A stretch of 64,000 nt of DNA from Bacteroidales bacterium (GCA_029227175.1 JAQXZK010000012.1:35090-99089), one strand, 5' to 3'. Numbered from the stretch's first letter, positions 40,837 through 51,343 are shown. Numbers and translations are program-made. Notes: a model not told the origin generated them from the sequence alone.

Positions 40837-42291
40837 ATGAATAATCAATCTATCAATCGTCGTGACTTCCTAAAGTTGGCCGGTGCTACGGCCGTAACCG
40901 CCACAGCGGCTCTCAGTGGGTGTGCTCCCTCTAAGGACGGTCAGCAGGGTGGGGCTTTGAATCCGGGCAGTACCTTGACAGGTCCTATTCCCACCGACAA
41001 GATGACCATGCGTGTAAACCCCAATACCAACGATAAGGTTTCCATCTTAGGATATGGCTGTATGCGTTGGCCGCAGAAGGCTGACCCGAACGACCCGACC
41101 GGCAAGAAGCAGATTCTGGACCAGGAGCAGGTTAACCGGCTGGTGGACTTCGCTTTCGAGCATGGCGTCAATTACTTCGATACGGCACCGGTTTACTGCC
41201 AGGGGATGTCCGAGCGCGTTACAGGTAACGCGCTCAAGCGCCTTCCGCGTGAGAAGTTCTATGTGGCTACCAAGATGAGTAATTTCTCTTATGCCAGCGC
41301 CAAGGATGCAACGCCCGAGAGCATCTTCCAGAACTCTGTGGCCATGTATCATAACAGTTTCAAGGAGTTGCAGGTAGACTACATTGATTATTACCTCCTT
41401 CACTCGATAGGCGGAGGTGGTGACAAGAGTCTGGAGGAACTCGACCGCAGGTTCTTCTCTTCCGGTCTGCTCGATTTCCTGGTGGAGGAGAAGAAGAAAG
41501 GGAAGATTCGTAACTTAGGGTTCTCCTTCCACGGCGATGTGCGTGTCTATGACTATATGATGCAGTTGCATGATGAGGGAAAGTATCATTGGGATTTCGT
41601 GCAGATTCAGATGAACTACCTGGACTGGCAGCATGCGGCGTCAACCAATGCGCGTAATGTCAATGCCGAATACCTTTACAACGAACTGCACAAGCGAGGC
41701 ATCCCGGCCATCATCATGGAGCCTCTCCTGGGTGGGCGTCTGTCAAAAGTGCCGATGCATGTCGTTTCCCGCCTGAAGGAGCGTAAGCCGGAGAACAGTG
41801 TCGCTTCGTGGGCCTTCCGCTTCTGTGGCACTTATGAAGGCGTTCTGACTGTCTTGAGCGGTATGACTTATATGGAACATCTTGAAGACAACCTCCGTTC
41901 GTACTCTCCGTTGGAGCCTCTCACGCAGGAAGACCTCGAGTATCTGGACGGTACATCGGCCATCATTGCCTCTTACCCGACCATTCCGTGTAATGACTGC
42001 AAATACTGTATGCCATGTCCTTATGGCATAGACATTCCGGCCATTCTGTTGCACTATAATAAGTGTGTCAATGAAGGTTCTGTCCCGGAAAGCACGCAAG
42101 ACCCCAACTATCGCAAACTTCGTCAGGCATATCTCATCGGGTATGACCGCAGTGTGCCCAAGCTTCGTCAGGCCGACCATTGCATCCAGTGCAATGAGTG
42201 TAGCCCTCACTGCCCGCAGCAGATTCGCATCCCTTACCAGCTGCAACGCATCAGTGTCTTTGTGGAAAAGCTCAAGCAGAACAAATTGTAG
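40837..42291 (+). CDS. Tat-exported aldo/keto reductase with C-terminal 4Fe-4S domain
   Basis: RRDFLKLAGATAVTATAALSGC; LGYGCMRWP; CNDCKYCMPCPYGIDIP and CIQCNECSPHCPQQIRIP. Confidence 0.9.
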   Translation: MNNQSINRRDFLKLAGATAVTATAALSGCAPSKDGQQGGALNPGSTLTGPIPTDKMTMRVNPNTNDKVSILGYGCMRWPQKADPNDPTGKKQILDQEQVNRLVDFAFEHGVNYFDTAPVYCQGMSERVTGNALKRLPREKFYVATKMSNFSYASAKDATPESIFQNSVAMYHNSFKELQVDYIDYYLLHSIGGGGDKSLEELDRRFFSSGLLDFLVEEKKKGKIRNLGFSFHGDVRVYDYMMQLHDEGKYHWDFVQIQMNYLDWQHAASTNARNVNAEYLYNELHKRGIPAIIMEPLLGGRLSKVPMHVVSRLKERKPENSVASWAFRFCGTYEGVLTVLSGMTYMEHLEDNLRSYSPLEPLTQEDLEYLDGTSAIIASYPTIPCNDCKYCMPCPYGIDIPAILLHYNKCVNEGSVPESTQDPNYRKLRQAYLIGYDRSVPKLRQADHCIQCNECSPHCPQQIRIPYQLQRISVFVEKLKQNKL

Positions 42292-42471
42292 GCGCAGTTT
42301 TGCTTACTAACCTTGGCTGCACTCGGTAAACTTCAAACAAGTTTGACTCTGCTATCGTTTGCACAAGCTCTCCGAGTAAAGATTGATTAAGCAGATATTT
42401 TTCATTTTAGTTTTTTTGAAGTTTTTACGTCCTGTTCGTTTCTTCTGTTTAATTTTCGGTTTTTGGAAAGT

Positions 42472-42786
42472 TCTACACAATTGAAGTGATACGAAGGAAG
42501 CGGCGATTGTACTTTTACACAATTGAAGTGACACGAAGGAAGCGGCGGAAGTACTTTTACACAATTGAAGTGTTATGAAGGAAGCGGCGATTGTACTTTT
42601 ACACAATTGAAGTGATACGAAGGAAGCGGCGAATGTACTTTTACACAATTGAAGTGACATGAAGGAAGCGGCGAATGTACTTTTACACAATTGAAGTGAT
42701 ACGAAGGAAGCGGCGATTGTACTTTTACACAATTGAAGTGATACGATGGAAGCGGCGAATGTACTTTTACACAGTTGAAGTGATAC
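42472..42786. repeat. Type B minisatellite array, ~7.5 units of 42 bp
   Basis: Unit TTTACACAATTGAAGTGATACGAAGGAAGCGGCGATTGTACT with point variation; open on the minus strand as a 14-aa repeat (LQLCKSTFAASFVS). Confidence 0.93.
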
Positions 42787-42849
42787 TGCTATGCCTTCGA
42801 TGAAGTGGTCGATGGCCTGACACAGATATAGGTAAAACCGGATCAGAAA

Positions 42850-43080
42850 TTCTATTGACCGATTGAGGATAAATGGGTGTTGCCACAACGACTATGCAAC
42901 AAAAGGGTTTAGGAAAAGACCTTTTTAAGAAATAATCACCATCTTTGTACACACAAACCTTGCGCGCCAGACAAGGAATCTTCGCCAGCATGACACGACG
43001 TTCTGTCTACAATTTTTGCCATGTTTTGCATCTTTCCTTGCCGGTGTGTGCTTGAACCATTAAAACAAATACTTATGAAG
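42850..43080 (+). promoter_or_regulatory. Copy 1 of duplicated promoter/5' leader
   Basis: Near-match to 44133-44366, containing CATCTTTG (-7-like) and ~125 nt of leader before ATG 43075. Confidence 0.8.
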
Positions 43081-44124
43081 AAGTTTAATATCCTGTTATG
43101 TTTATTGTTTTTACTGGGATTTTTTGTTTTCTGCGCTCAGAGACAAACAGTCCGGTTGAAGGTCCTTCAGCTGAACCTATGGATTCAGGGGAGAATTGTT
43201 CCGGGCGGTGTTGGCGGAATCATTGATATTATCGACCAAACTAATCCGGATATCGTTTTCTTGTGTGAAATTCGAAAGGAGGAAAACAATCCTTTTATCG
43301 ATAACCTGAAAGAAGAGCTAAAGAAAAGGAATAAGGAATATTGCGGAAGATATATGGATCAGGGTGTGACCGTCTTATCTAAATACCAGCTCACGAATGT
43401 TGGTTCCCCCTTCACGCTTGAAAACGGTTCCCGTCCTGTTTGCAAAGCAACACTCGAGATAGGGGAAAAGACCCTAACTGTTTATTCTGTTCATTGGGAT
43501 TACACTCATTATGAATGTTATATGCCTCGAGGATACAGCGGGACAACCTGGAAAAAAATAGAGGCACCGGCAGACAATGCTGATTCCGTTCTGATAGCCA
43601 ATCGGATATCATACCGAGATGAAGGTGTCTCGGCCCTGCTTAAAGATGCCAAGCAAGAAACCGAACAAGGGCATATCGTCATTTTAGGTGGTGATTTCAA
43701 CGAGCCTTCACACTTGGATTGGCAGGCTGATACGAAAGACCTGAGAAACCATAACGGATTAGTAATCAATTGGGATTGTTCCGTCATGTTGCATGAAGCC
43801 GGATATAAGGATGTTTACCGGGAATTATATCCCAATGCAGTAACGCATCCCGGATTCAGCTGGCCTGCCGGAAATCAGGCGGCTCCAATGGAGAAGTTAA
43901 TGTGGGTGCCAGATGCAGACGACCGTGACCGCATTGACTTCATATATTATTATCCGGACAAATCGTTGACCTTGAAAGAGGCGGCTCTTGTCGGCCCCAA
44001 AGAGGATCTTTGTTCAGGAGAAATAGTGGATGGCAAAACACAGGACCATTTTGTCGAGCCACAAGGGATCTGGCCGTCAGATCATAAAGGGGTATTGGCC
44101 ACCTTTGAACTTTGTACGGAATAA
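43075..44124 (+). CDS. Exported endonuclease/exonuclease/phosphatase family protein
   Basis: Signal peptide MKKFNILLCLLFLLGFFVFCAQ; LKVLQLNLWIQG, FLCEIRKEE, GGDFNEPSHLDW, SDHKGVLATFEL. Confidence 0.88.
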   Translation: MKKFNILLCLLFLLGFFVFCAQRQTVRLKVLQLNLWIQGRIVPGGVGGIIDIIDQTNPDIVFLCEIRKEENNPFIDNLKEELKKRNKEYCGRYMDQGVTVLSKYQLTNVGSPFTLENGSRPVCKATLEIGEKTLTVYSVHWDYTHYECYMPRGYSGTTWKKIEAPADNADSVLIANRISYRDEGVSALLKDAKQETEQGHIVILGGDFNEPSHLDWQADTKDLRNHNGLVINWDCSVMLHEAGYKDVYRELYPNAVTHPGFSWPAGNQAAPMEKLMWVPDADDRDRIDFIYYYPDKSLTLKEAALVGPKEDLCSGEIVDGKTQDHFVEPQGIWPSDHKGVLATFELCTE

Positions 44125-44132
44125 CCCCAAAT

Positions 44133-44366
44133 CCTATTGACCGATTTTTGAAAAAAAAGATGCTGCCGCAACGGTCATGCAACAAAAAGGTGTTTTATAA
44201 AGTCCTTTTTTAAGAAATAATCACCATCTTTGTATACACAAACCTTGCACGCCGGACAAGGAATCTTCGCCAGCATGACACGACATTCTCTCTACAATGT
44301 TTGCCATGTATTACATCTTTCATTGCCGGTGTGTGCCTTAACCATTAAAAACAAATACTTATGAAA
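44133..44366 (+). promoter_or_regulatory. Copy 2 of duplicated promoter/5' leader
   Basis: See 42850-43080; precedes ATG 44361. Confidence 0.8.
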
Positions 44367-45905
44367 AAGCTTAGTAAGAAAATCTTGTTGCTTATTGCAT
44401 GTGCGGTAGTTGCCTCTTTGCAATGCCGTGCCGAATCGGAAGAACAAAAGTATGTAACCTATGAAGAGTATGGTGCCAAGGGAGATGGCGTGCATGATGA
44501 CCTTGCAGCTATTGTGGCAGCACATAATGCCGCCAACGAGAAGCACCTGCCTGTCAAAGCTGCCGATGGCAAGACCTACTTCATCGGCAAGGGTTCTGCC
44601 ACTGCGATAATCAAGACCGACGTCGACTTCGGTACGGCCAGATTCATTATCAACGATATCGAGACGGAAAACTACAAAAGCAATATCTTCCGGGTAGAGT
44701 CATACTTGCAGCCGTTTGATGTGCAGGGCGTTCGGAAAATCAAGCGAGGACAACGTAATCTGGGCGTGAAGTTGCCTCATAACTGCCTGATTGAGGTGGT
44801 CGACGACCAGAAGAGAGTATACATCCGTTACGGGTTGAACCAGAACAATGGTACGGCTGCCCAGGAGGTCTTTATAGCTGATAAAGAGGGTAGGGTGAGA
44901 GACAGTGCACCAATCGTATGGGATTATGACCACATCTCTGAAATCAAGGCCTATCCGATGGATGAAGAAACGCTAACCATCAAAGGCGGTATCTTTACCA
45001 CAGTGGCCAATCAGGCTCCTTCCACCTATGCCTATCGCGGACGTGGCATTGTCATCAACCGCTCTAATGTCCGGGTGGAGGGCGTGAAGCATTACGTCAT
45101 TGGCGAACTGGATCATGGTGCACCTTATTCCGGCTTTTTGTCTATGACTTATTGCGCAGACGTAGTCTTGAGCAACTGTCTGTTTACAGGTCATAAGACC
45201 TACGTCACCATCGGTTCTGCCAAGAAACCGGTCAGCATGGGTTCATACGACATCAGTGCGCGTTCGGCAATCAATGTACTGTTTGAACATTGCAGCCAGA
45301 CCACAAGCATTGACGACAGTAAGTACTGGGGCATCTTCGGCTCGAACTTCTGCAAAGACCTGCGCATGGACCATTGTAGTTTCTCTCGTTTCGATGCTCA
45401 TCAGGGTGTGGCCAATGTCACGTTGACAAACTGCAAGTTTGGCTACATGGGTGTGCGCATGGTAGGGTTTGGCACCATACGCATGGAAAACTGTGAGGTG
45501 CGCTACAACACACTGATTGCCTTGCGCGATGATTACGGAAGCTCATGGGACGGCGATATCATCATCAAGAACTGCACCTTGCGCCCTGTGAATCCCAACT
45601 ACCGCTCCTTGACACTGCTTTCAGGAACCAACACTGGCAAGCATGACTTCGGATACACCTGTTCGCTCCCCAAGATGATGCTCATCGAAGGGTTGACCAT
45701 CGACGACACGGCCATAAAGTCACCACAATACCAGAATCCCGCCATCTTCGGTACCTTTAACCGGAAGGCCGATGACAAAGACCTCTTGCCGTTTGTCATC
45801 AAGGGAAAAGTGATTCTGAAGGATGTCAAGGTGACCAGTGGAAAGGAATTTGTGAAGAGTGCCAATCCGGATATATTCAAGAAAATGAAAATTGTCAATC
45901 AGTAA
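44361..45905 (+). CDS. Exported right-handed beta-helix (pectate lyase superfamily-like) protein, paralog 1
   Basis: 514 aa; YVTYEEYGAKGDGVHDDLAAIVAAHNAANEKHLPV motif typical of the pectate-lyase-3 fold. Confidence 0.82.
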   Translation: MKKLSKKILLLIACAVVASLQCRAESEEQKYVTYEEYGAKGDGVHDDLAAIVAAHNAANEKHLPVKAADGKTYFIGKGSATAIIKTDVDFGTARFIINDIETENYKSNIFRVESYLQPFDVQGVRKIKRGQRNLGVKLPHNCLIEVVDDQKRVYIRYGLNQNNGTAAQEVFIADKEGRVRDSAPIVWDYDHISEIKAYPMDEETLTIKGGIFTTVANQAPSTYAYRGRGIVINRSNVRVEGVKHYVIGELDHGAPYSGFLSMTYCADVVLSNCLFTGHKTYVTIGSAKKPVSMGSYDISARSAINVLFEHCSQTTSIDDSKYWGIFGSNFCKDLRMDHCSFSRFDAHQGVANVTLTNCKFGYMGVRMVGFGTIRMENCEVRYNTLIALRDDYGSSWDGDIIIKNCTLRPVNPNYRSLTLLSGTNTGKHDFGYTCSLPKMMLIEGLTIDDTAIKSPQYQNPAIFGTFNRKADDKDLLPFVIKGKVILKDVKVTSGKEFVKSANPDIFKKMKIVNQ

Positions 45906-45923
45906 AGAAAAGGAAATACGGTA

Positions 45924-47459
45924 ATGAAAACAAACGCCTTGAGAGGCATCTTCTTGATAGCCTGCGTACTGACTGCTTCATGCCATTTGTGGGCAATGCC
46001 TCAGAAATACATCACATACGAACAGTTTGGTGCCAAGGGAGACGGGGTGCACGACGATTTGGAAGCAATTGCTGCGGCACACCGTGCCGCCAACGAACAG
46101 CATCTTCCGGTCAGGGCTGCTGACGACAAGACTTACCTCATAGGAAAAGGAGCCACTACGGTAGTAATCAAGACCGATGTGGACTTTGGCAAAGCCAAGT
46201 TCATCATCAACGATGTGGAGACGGACAACTATAAGAGCTGGGTGTTCCGGGTCGAGTCATACCTGAAGCCTTACGATGTCGAAGGCGTGACGAGCCTGAA
46301 ACGTGGGCAGCAGAATATCGGGGTGAAATTTCCACAAAACAGTCTGATAGAGGTCATCAACGACCGGAAAAAGGTCTACATCCGCTACGGACTTAACCAA
46401 AACAGTGGAACTCCCGCCCGTGAGGTGTTCGTCGTCGACAAGAAGGGCAATGTCAGGGACAAGTCACAGATTGTATGGGATTATGATCACATCTCCCAAA
46501 TCAAAGCTTACCCGATGGACAAGGAAACACTGACCATCATGGGCGGTATTTTTACCACAGTGGCCAATCAGGCTCCTTCCACTTACGCATATCGCTCAAG
46601 GGGATTTATCATCAACCGCTCCAATGTGCGGGTGGAGGGTGTTACCCATTACGTCACCGGAGAATTAGACCATGGCGCACCTTATCGCGGATTCCTTTAT
46701 GTAGACCATTGTGCGGATGTGGTCCTGAGCAACTGCCTGTTTACGGCCCATAAGACTTATGTCACCATCGGTTCCGCCAAGAAGCCCGTCAGCATGGGCT
46801 CATACGACACAGGTGCCATGTCGGCCGTGAACGTGCTGTTCGAACATTGCCGGCAGACGACAGATATCGACGACAACAAATACTGGGGACTCTATGCCTC
46901 CAACTTCTGCAAAGACCTGCGCATGGACGACTGTCACTTCTCCCGTTTCGATGCTCACATGGGTGTGGCTAACGTCACATTGACAAACTGTAAGTTTGGC
47001 TATATGGGGGTGCGCATGGTAGGGTTTGGCACTATACGCATGGAAAACTGTGAGGTGCGCTACAACACACTGATTGCCTTGCGCGATGATTACGGAAGCT
47101 CATGGGACGGTGATATCATCATCAAGAACTGCACCTTGCGTCCCGTGAATCCCAACTACCGCTCCTTGACTATACTCTCGGGCACAAACACCGGCAAGCA
47201 TGATTTCGGCTATCTCTGCCGCTTGCCCTATAAGATGGTTATTGACGGATTGACCGTTGACGATAGTGCGCTCAATCCGGACAAATACGAACACCTGGCC
47301 ATCTTTGCCACCTTCAACCGTGATGCACACGACACCGGTCTGCTTCCTTTCCCGATAGAGGGACAGGTTATCTTGAAAAACGTCAAGGTGCAGAGTGGCA
47401 GAGAGTGTATTGTCAGTGCCAATCCGGATTTGTATAGGAATGTAGAGGTTATCCGCTAA
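45924..47459 (+). CDS. Exported right-handed beta-helix protein, paralog 2
   Basis: 511 aa, strongly similar along the full length to the preceding ORF. Confidence 0.82.
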   Translation: MKTNALRGIFLIACVLTASCHLWAMPQKYITYEQFGAKGDGVHDDLEAIAAAHRAANEQHLPVRAADDKTYLIGKGATTVVIKTDVDFGKAKFIINDVETDNYKSWVFRVESYLKPYDVEGVTSLKRGQQNIGVKFPQNSLIEVINDRKKVYIRYGLNQNSGTPAREVFVVDKKGNVRDKSQIVWDYDHISQIKAYPMDKETLTIMGGIFTTVANQAPSTYAYRSRGFIINRSNVRVEGVTHYVTGELDHGAPYRGFLYVDHCADVVLSNCLFTAHKTYVTIGSAKKPVSMGSYDTGAMSAVNVLFEHCRQTTDIDDNKYWGLYASNFCKDLRMDDCHFSRFDAHMGVANVTLTNCKFGYMGVRMVGFGTIRMENCEVRYNTLIALRDDYGSSWDGDIIIKNCTLRPVNPNYRSLTILSGTNTGKHDFGYLCRLPYKMVIDGLTVDDSALNPDKYEHLAIFATFNRDAHDTGLLPFPIEGQVILKNVKVQSGRECIVSANPDLYRNVEVIR

Positions 47460-47508
47460 CCAGACTTGTAAATAAAGTCCGGAGTTTATGTAAAAATAAA
47501 TGCGAATA

Positions 47509-47540
47509 TTTGTGTTTTTGTAGAAGAAGATATAAATTTG
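47509..47540 (+). promoter_or_regulatory. leu operon promoter
   Basis: TTTG (47509-47512) - 20 bp - TAAATTTG (47533-47540), the Bacteroidetes -33/-7 pattern. Confidence 0.75.
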
Positions 47541-47559
47541 CGACCGTTTTAATAGCAAA

Positions 47560-47622
47560 ATGATGAACATTCAACTACATATTGGTCTACTGATTCTTCG
47601 ATTGCATGCTGTAATTGGATAG
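47560..47622 (+). CDS. Putative leu leader peptide (attenuator)
   Basis: ATGATGAAC...GGATAG encodes MMNIQLHIGLLILRLHAVIG*: 5 Leu, 4 Ile, 1 Val in 20 residues, immediately downstream of the promoter. Confidence 0.75.
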   Translation: MMNIQLHIGLLILRLHAVIG

Positions 47623-47685
47623 TGAGTGGTATACATATGTATGATATACAAGATACAAATAAATTGAAAGCCTTTCTCACTATCC
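47617..47685 (+). promoter_or_regulatory. Predicted antiterminator pairing of the leu attenuator
   Basis: GGATAGTGAG (47617-47626) is perfectly complementary to CTCACTATCC (47676-47685) in the terminator. Confidence 0.7.
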
Positions 47686-47707
47686 TGTGTGAAAGGCTTT
47701 TGATTTT
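47667..47707 (+). terminator. Intrinsic terminator of the leu attenuator
   Basis: AAAGCCTTTC - 14 nt - GAAAGGCTTT TGATTTT, upstream of leuA ATG 47734. Confidence 0.82.
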
Positions 47708-47733
47708 AATTGACAATTCAAACAAATAGATAA

Positions 47734-49233
47734 ATGAGCGACAGACTTTTTATTTTCGACACGACGTTGCGCGATGGCGAACAGGTGCCTGGTTGCCAGT
47801 TGAACACCATCGAGAAGATTCAAGTGGCCAGGCAGTTGGAAATGCTGGGTGTAGATGTCATTGAGGCTGGTTTCCCGATCTCCAGCCCGGGTGATTTTAA
47901 TTCTGTAATAGAGATTTCAAAGGCAGTGACATGGCCCACGATATGTGCCTTGACACGTGCGGTGGAGAAGGATATCAATGTGGCTGTAGACGCATTGCAA
48001 TATGCCAAACATAAGCGTATTCATACCGGTATCGGAACATCCGATTCGCATATCAAGTATAAGTTCAACTCTACCCGTGAGGAAATTATAGAACGTGCCG
48101 TTGCTGCGGTGAAGTATGCCAAGCGCTTTGTGGAAGACGTAGAGTTTTATGCGGAGGATGCAGGCCGTACGGACAACGAATACCTGGCTCGCGTAGTGGA
48201 TGCTGTTGTGAAGGCCGGTGCTACGGTTGTAAATATCCCTGACACGACCGGTTTCAGACTCCCGATGGAGTATGGCGAGAAAATCAAGTACCTGATGGAA
48301 CATGTAGACGGATTGAGTGCCGGTAAGGCCATTCTCTCAACCCATTGCCACAACGATCTGGGTATGGCTACCGCAAATACCTTGTCAGGTGTCATCAATG
48401 GCGCCCGTCAGGTAGAGGTGACTATCAACGGCATTGGCGAACGTGCCGGTAACACTTCGTTAGAAGAGGTGGTCATGGCCTTGAAAACCCATCCGTACTT
48501 GGACATTGACACGAATATCAACACAACGAAGATTTATCCGACGAGCCGTATGGTTTCATCGTTGATGAATATGCCTGTCCAACCCAACAAAGCCATAGTG
48601 GGTAAGAATGCCTTTGCCCATTCTTCCGGTATCCATCAGGACGGTGTGCTGAAGAATGTCGGGACATACGAGATTATGGACCCCAAGGAGGTCGGTATTG
48701 ATGATAATAGTATCGTATTGACCGCCCGGAGCGGACGAGCAGCCCTGAAGCATCGTCTGCACGTGAACGGCGTAGATATCGACGGTGAGAAACTGGACAA
48801 AGTATATGAGGAATTCCTCGCATTAGCCGACAAAAAGAAAGAAGTTACGGATGACGATGTGCTGGTACTTGCCGGTGCCAATAGGGCTGAAACACATAGC
48901 GTGAAGCTTGATTATCTGCAGGTGACTACAGGCAAGGGTGTTCGTTCGGTAGCAAGTATCGGTCTTGCCATTGCCAACGAGCATTTCGAAGCCGCAGCAT
49001 CAGGTAATGGTCCGGTCGATGCTGCCATCAAGGCTCTGAAAACAATCATCAAGCGTGAGATGACTTTGAAGGAGTTTACCATTCAGGCCATCAGCAAGGG
49101 TTCGGACGATATGGGTAAGGTACACATGCAGGTTGAGTATAACGGTAGTGTGTATTATGGCTTTGGTGCCAATACCGATATTGTCACGGCTTCTGTCGAG
49201 GCATATATTGATTGTATCAACAAATTCAGATGA
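47734..49233 (+). CDS. leuA: 2-isopropylmalate synthase
   Basis: 499 aa; [50 protein letters not shown]. Confidence 0.94.
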   Translation: MSDRLFIFDTTLRDGEQVPGCQLNTIEKIQVARQLEMLGVDVIEAGFPISSPGDFNSVIEISKAVTWPTICALTRAVEKDINVAVDALQYAKHKRIHTGIGTSDSHIKYKFNSTREEIIERAVAAVKYAKRFVEDVEFYAEDAGRTDNEYLARVVDAVVKAGATVVNIPDTTGFRLPMEYGEKIKYLMEHVDGLSAGKAILSTHCHNDLGMATANTLSGVINGARQVEVTINGIGERAGNTSLEEVVMALKTHPYLDIDTNINTTKIYPTSRMVSSLMNMPVQPNKAIVGKNAFAHSSGIHQDGVLKNVGTYEIMDPKEVGIDDNSIVLTARSGRAALKHRLHVNGVDIDGEKLDKVYEEFLALADKKKEVTDDDVLVLAGANRAETHSVKLDYLQVTTGKGVRSVASIGLAIANEHFEAAASGNGPVDAAIKALKTIIKREMTLKEFTIQAISKGSDDMGKVHMQVEYNGSVYYGFGANTDIVTASVEAYIDCINKFR

Positions 49234-49263
49234 AAAACTAATAACCAAACATAAATTACCGCT

Positions 49264-50727
49264 ATGGGTACATATAATAATGTATGCACTACGGGTGCAG
49301 GTCCTCTCTCGGCAGGAGAGATGTCTGAGGGGCAGAAGGGGTTATCCCTGTTTGACAAGATATGGAATTCCCATGTTGTGCAGGTCGTTAAGGACGGACC
49401 TACACAGTTGTATATAGATCGTTTGTATTGCCACGAGGTGACATCGCCGCAGGCATTTGACACATTGCGCGACAAGGGCATAAAAGTGTTCCGTCCGGAC
49501 CATGTATACGCAATGCCCGATCATAACCCCCCTTCGGACCAGCAGGAGGTGATAAACGACCCGGTGGGGCGTAATCAGGTAGACACTCTGGCCAGGAACT
49601 GTGCAGAGTTCGGCATCAAGCACTTTGCAATGGGAACAAAGGACAATGGAATCATCCATGTGGTAGGTCCGGAAAAGGGTTTGTCACTGCCGGGTATGAC
49701 CATTGTGTGTGGCGACTCTCATACCTCAACGCATGGCGCCGTAGGAGCATTGGCGATGGGTATCGGTACCAGTGAGGTGGCCGAAGTGCTGGCAAGTCAG
49801 TGTATCTTGCAGCAGAAGCCGAAGTCTATGCGTATCAACGTAGAGGGCAAGTTGCAACCGGGTGTGACCGCAAAGGACATTGCCCTGTACATTATGGCTC
49901 AGCTGACAACAAGCGGTGCAACAGGATATGCCGTGGAATATGCCGGTTCGACAATTCGCGACCTCTCCATGGAGGGACGTCTGACGCTCTCAAACCTCTC
50001 TATTGAAATGGGAAGCCGTGCTGGTATCATTGCACCTGACGAAAAAACCTTTGAATACCTGAAGGGAAGAGAATATGCCCCGAAGGGTGAGGACTGGGAT
50101 AAGGCTGTTGCCTATTGGAAGACCTTGAAGAGTGATGAGGACGTAGTGTTTGACAAGGAAGTGACTTTCCGAGCTGAGGATATTGCTCCGCGTATTACTT
50201 ATGGAACCAATCCGGGTGCCGGTATTGCGGTTGACGGAACCATCCCTACGCTGGAGAGTATTCCGGAAGAACAGCAGAGCGGATTCCTTGCCCAGTTGAA
50301 GTATATGCAGTTCAATCCCGGAGAGAAACTGGAAGGACATCCGGTGGATTATGTTTTCCTGGGTGCATGTACCAATGGCCGTATTGAGGACTTCCGTGCC
50401 TTTGCCGGCGTGGTAAAGGGAAAGAAGAAGGCTGCGAACGTGGTGGCTTGGTTGGTTCCCGGTAGTTGGAAGGTGCGTCAGCAGATTGTTGATGAGGGCA
50501 TAGACAAGATACTTGAAGAAGCAGGATTTGAACTTCGACTTCCTTCATGCTCCTCATGTCTGGCCATGAATCCGGATAAGGTTCCGGCAGGCAAGTTGTC
50601 TATTTCTACAAGTAACCGCAACTTCGTGGGGCGTCAGGGACCAGGTGCACGCACTGTGTTGTGCTCTCCTCTGACAGCTGCTGCAAGTGCCATTACAGGT
50701 GTAATTACTGACCCAAGAAAAATCTAA
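49264..50727 (+). CDS. leuC: 3-isopropylmalate dehydratase large subunit
   Basis: 487 aa; [57 protein letters not shown]. Confidence 0.95.
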   Translation: MGTYNNVCTTGAGPLSAGEMSEGQKGLSLFDKIWNSHVVQVVKDGPTQLYIDRLYCHEVTSPQAFDTLRDKGIKVFRPDHVYAMPDHNPPSDQQEVINDPVGRNQVDTLARNCAEFGIKHFAMGTKDNGIIHVVGPEKGLSLPGMTIVCGDSHTSTHGAVGALAMGIGTSEVAEVLASQCILQQKPKSMRINVEGKLQPGVTAKDIALYIMAQLTTSGATGYAVEYAGSTIRDLSMEGRLTLSNLSIEMGSRAGIIAPDEKTFEYLKGREYAPKGEDWDKAVAYWKTLKSDEDVVFDKEVTFRAEDIAPRITYGTNPGAGIAVDGTIPTLESIPEEQQSGFLAQLKYMQFNPGEKLEGHPVDYVFLGACTNGRIEDFRAFAGVVKGKKKAANVVAWLVPGSWKVRQQIVDEGIDKILEEAGFELRLPSCSSCLAMNPDKVPAGKLSISTSNRNFVGRQGPGARTVLCSPLTAAASAITGVITDPRKI

Positions 50728-50731
50728 GAAG

Positions 50732-51343
50732 ATGAAAGCTAAATTCAATATCATTCAATCTACATGTATACCGATTGTCATTGACAACTGTAATACAGAC
50801 CTTATTATTCCTGCACGTTATCTGGCTTCAACCACGCGTGACCCGAAGTTTTTTGGAGACGCTTTCATGCACGACTTGCGCTATGATGCAGATGGTAAAC
50901 CGGTTGCCGACTTTGTGCTGAATCGTCCTGATTATTCAGAATTGCCACGTGAGGGTGTGCACGAGATTATTGTAGCCGGACAGAACTGGGGCTCGGGAAG
51001 TTCTCGCGAGCACGCAGCCTGGGCAATCGCCGGTTATGGAGTCAGAGTTGTCGTGTCTTCCTCATTTGCCGATATTCATAAGAATAATCTGTACAACTGC
51101 TTTGTCTTGCCTGTTGTTGTCAGCAAGGCTTTCCAGGAGGAGTTGTTTGCAAGCATAGCTGCTAATCCCAAGATGGAGGTGAAGGTAGACCTTCCCAACC
51201 AGACAATAACGAATATGGCTACCGGCCACTCGGAGTCATTCGACATCAACGGCTATAAGAAGTATTGCCTGATGAACGCCTTGGACGACATTGACTTCCT
51301 GTTGGAAAACAAGGAGAAGATAGAAGCATACGAAAACAAGTAA
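50732..51343 (+). CDS. leuD: 3-isopropylmalate dehydratase small subunit
   Basis: 203 aa; DLIIPARYLASTTRDPKFFGD, NWGSGSSREHAAWAIAGYGVRVVVSSSFADI. Confidence 0.95.
   Translation: MKAKFNIIQSTCIPIVIDNCNTDLIIPARYLASTTRDPKFFGDAFMHDLRYDADGKPVADFVLNRPDYSELPREGVHEIIVAGQNWGSGSSREHAAWAIAGYGVRVVVSSSFADIHKNNLYNCFVLPVVVSKAFQEELFASIAANPKMEVKVDLPNQTITNMATGHSESFDINGYKKYCLMNALDDIDFLLENKEKIEAYENK

Noticed and set aside
42352-42888. 178-aa minus-strand ORF of 14-aa repeats as a genuine protein
   Set aside because: An open frame is expected from any stop-free repeat whose period is a multiple of three. No promoter or recognisable domain was seen, so it is treated as a DNA repeat.
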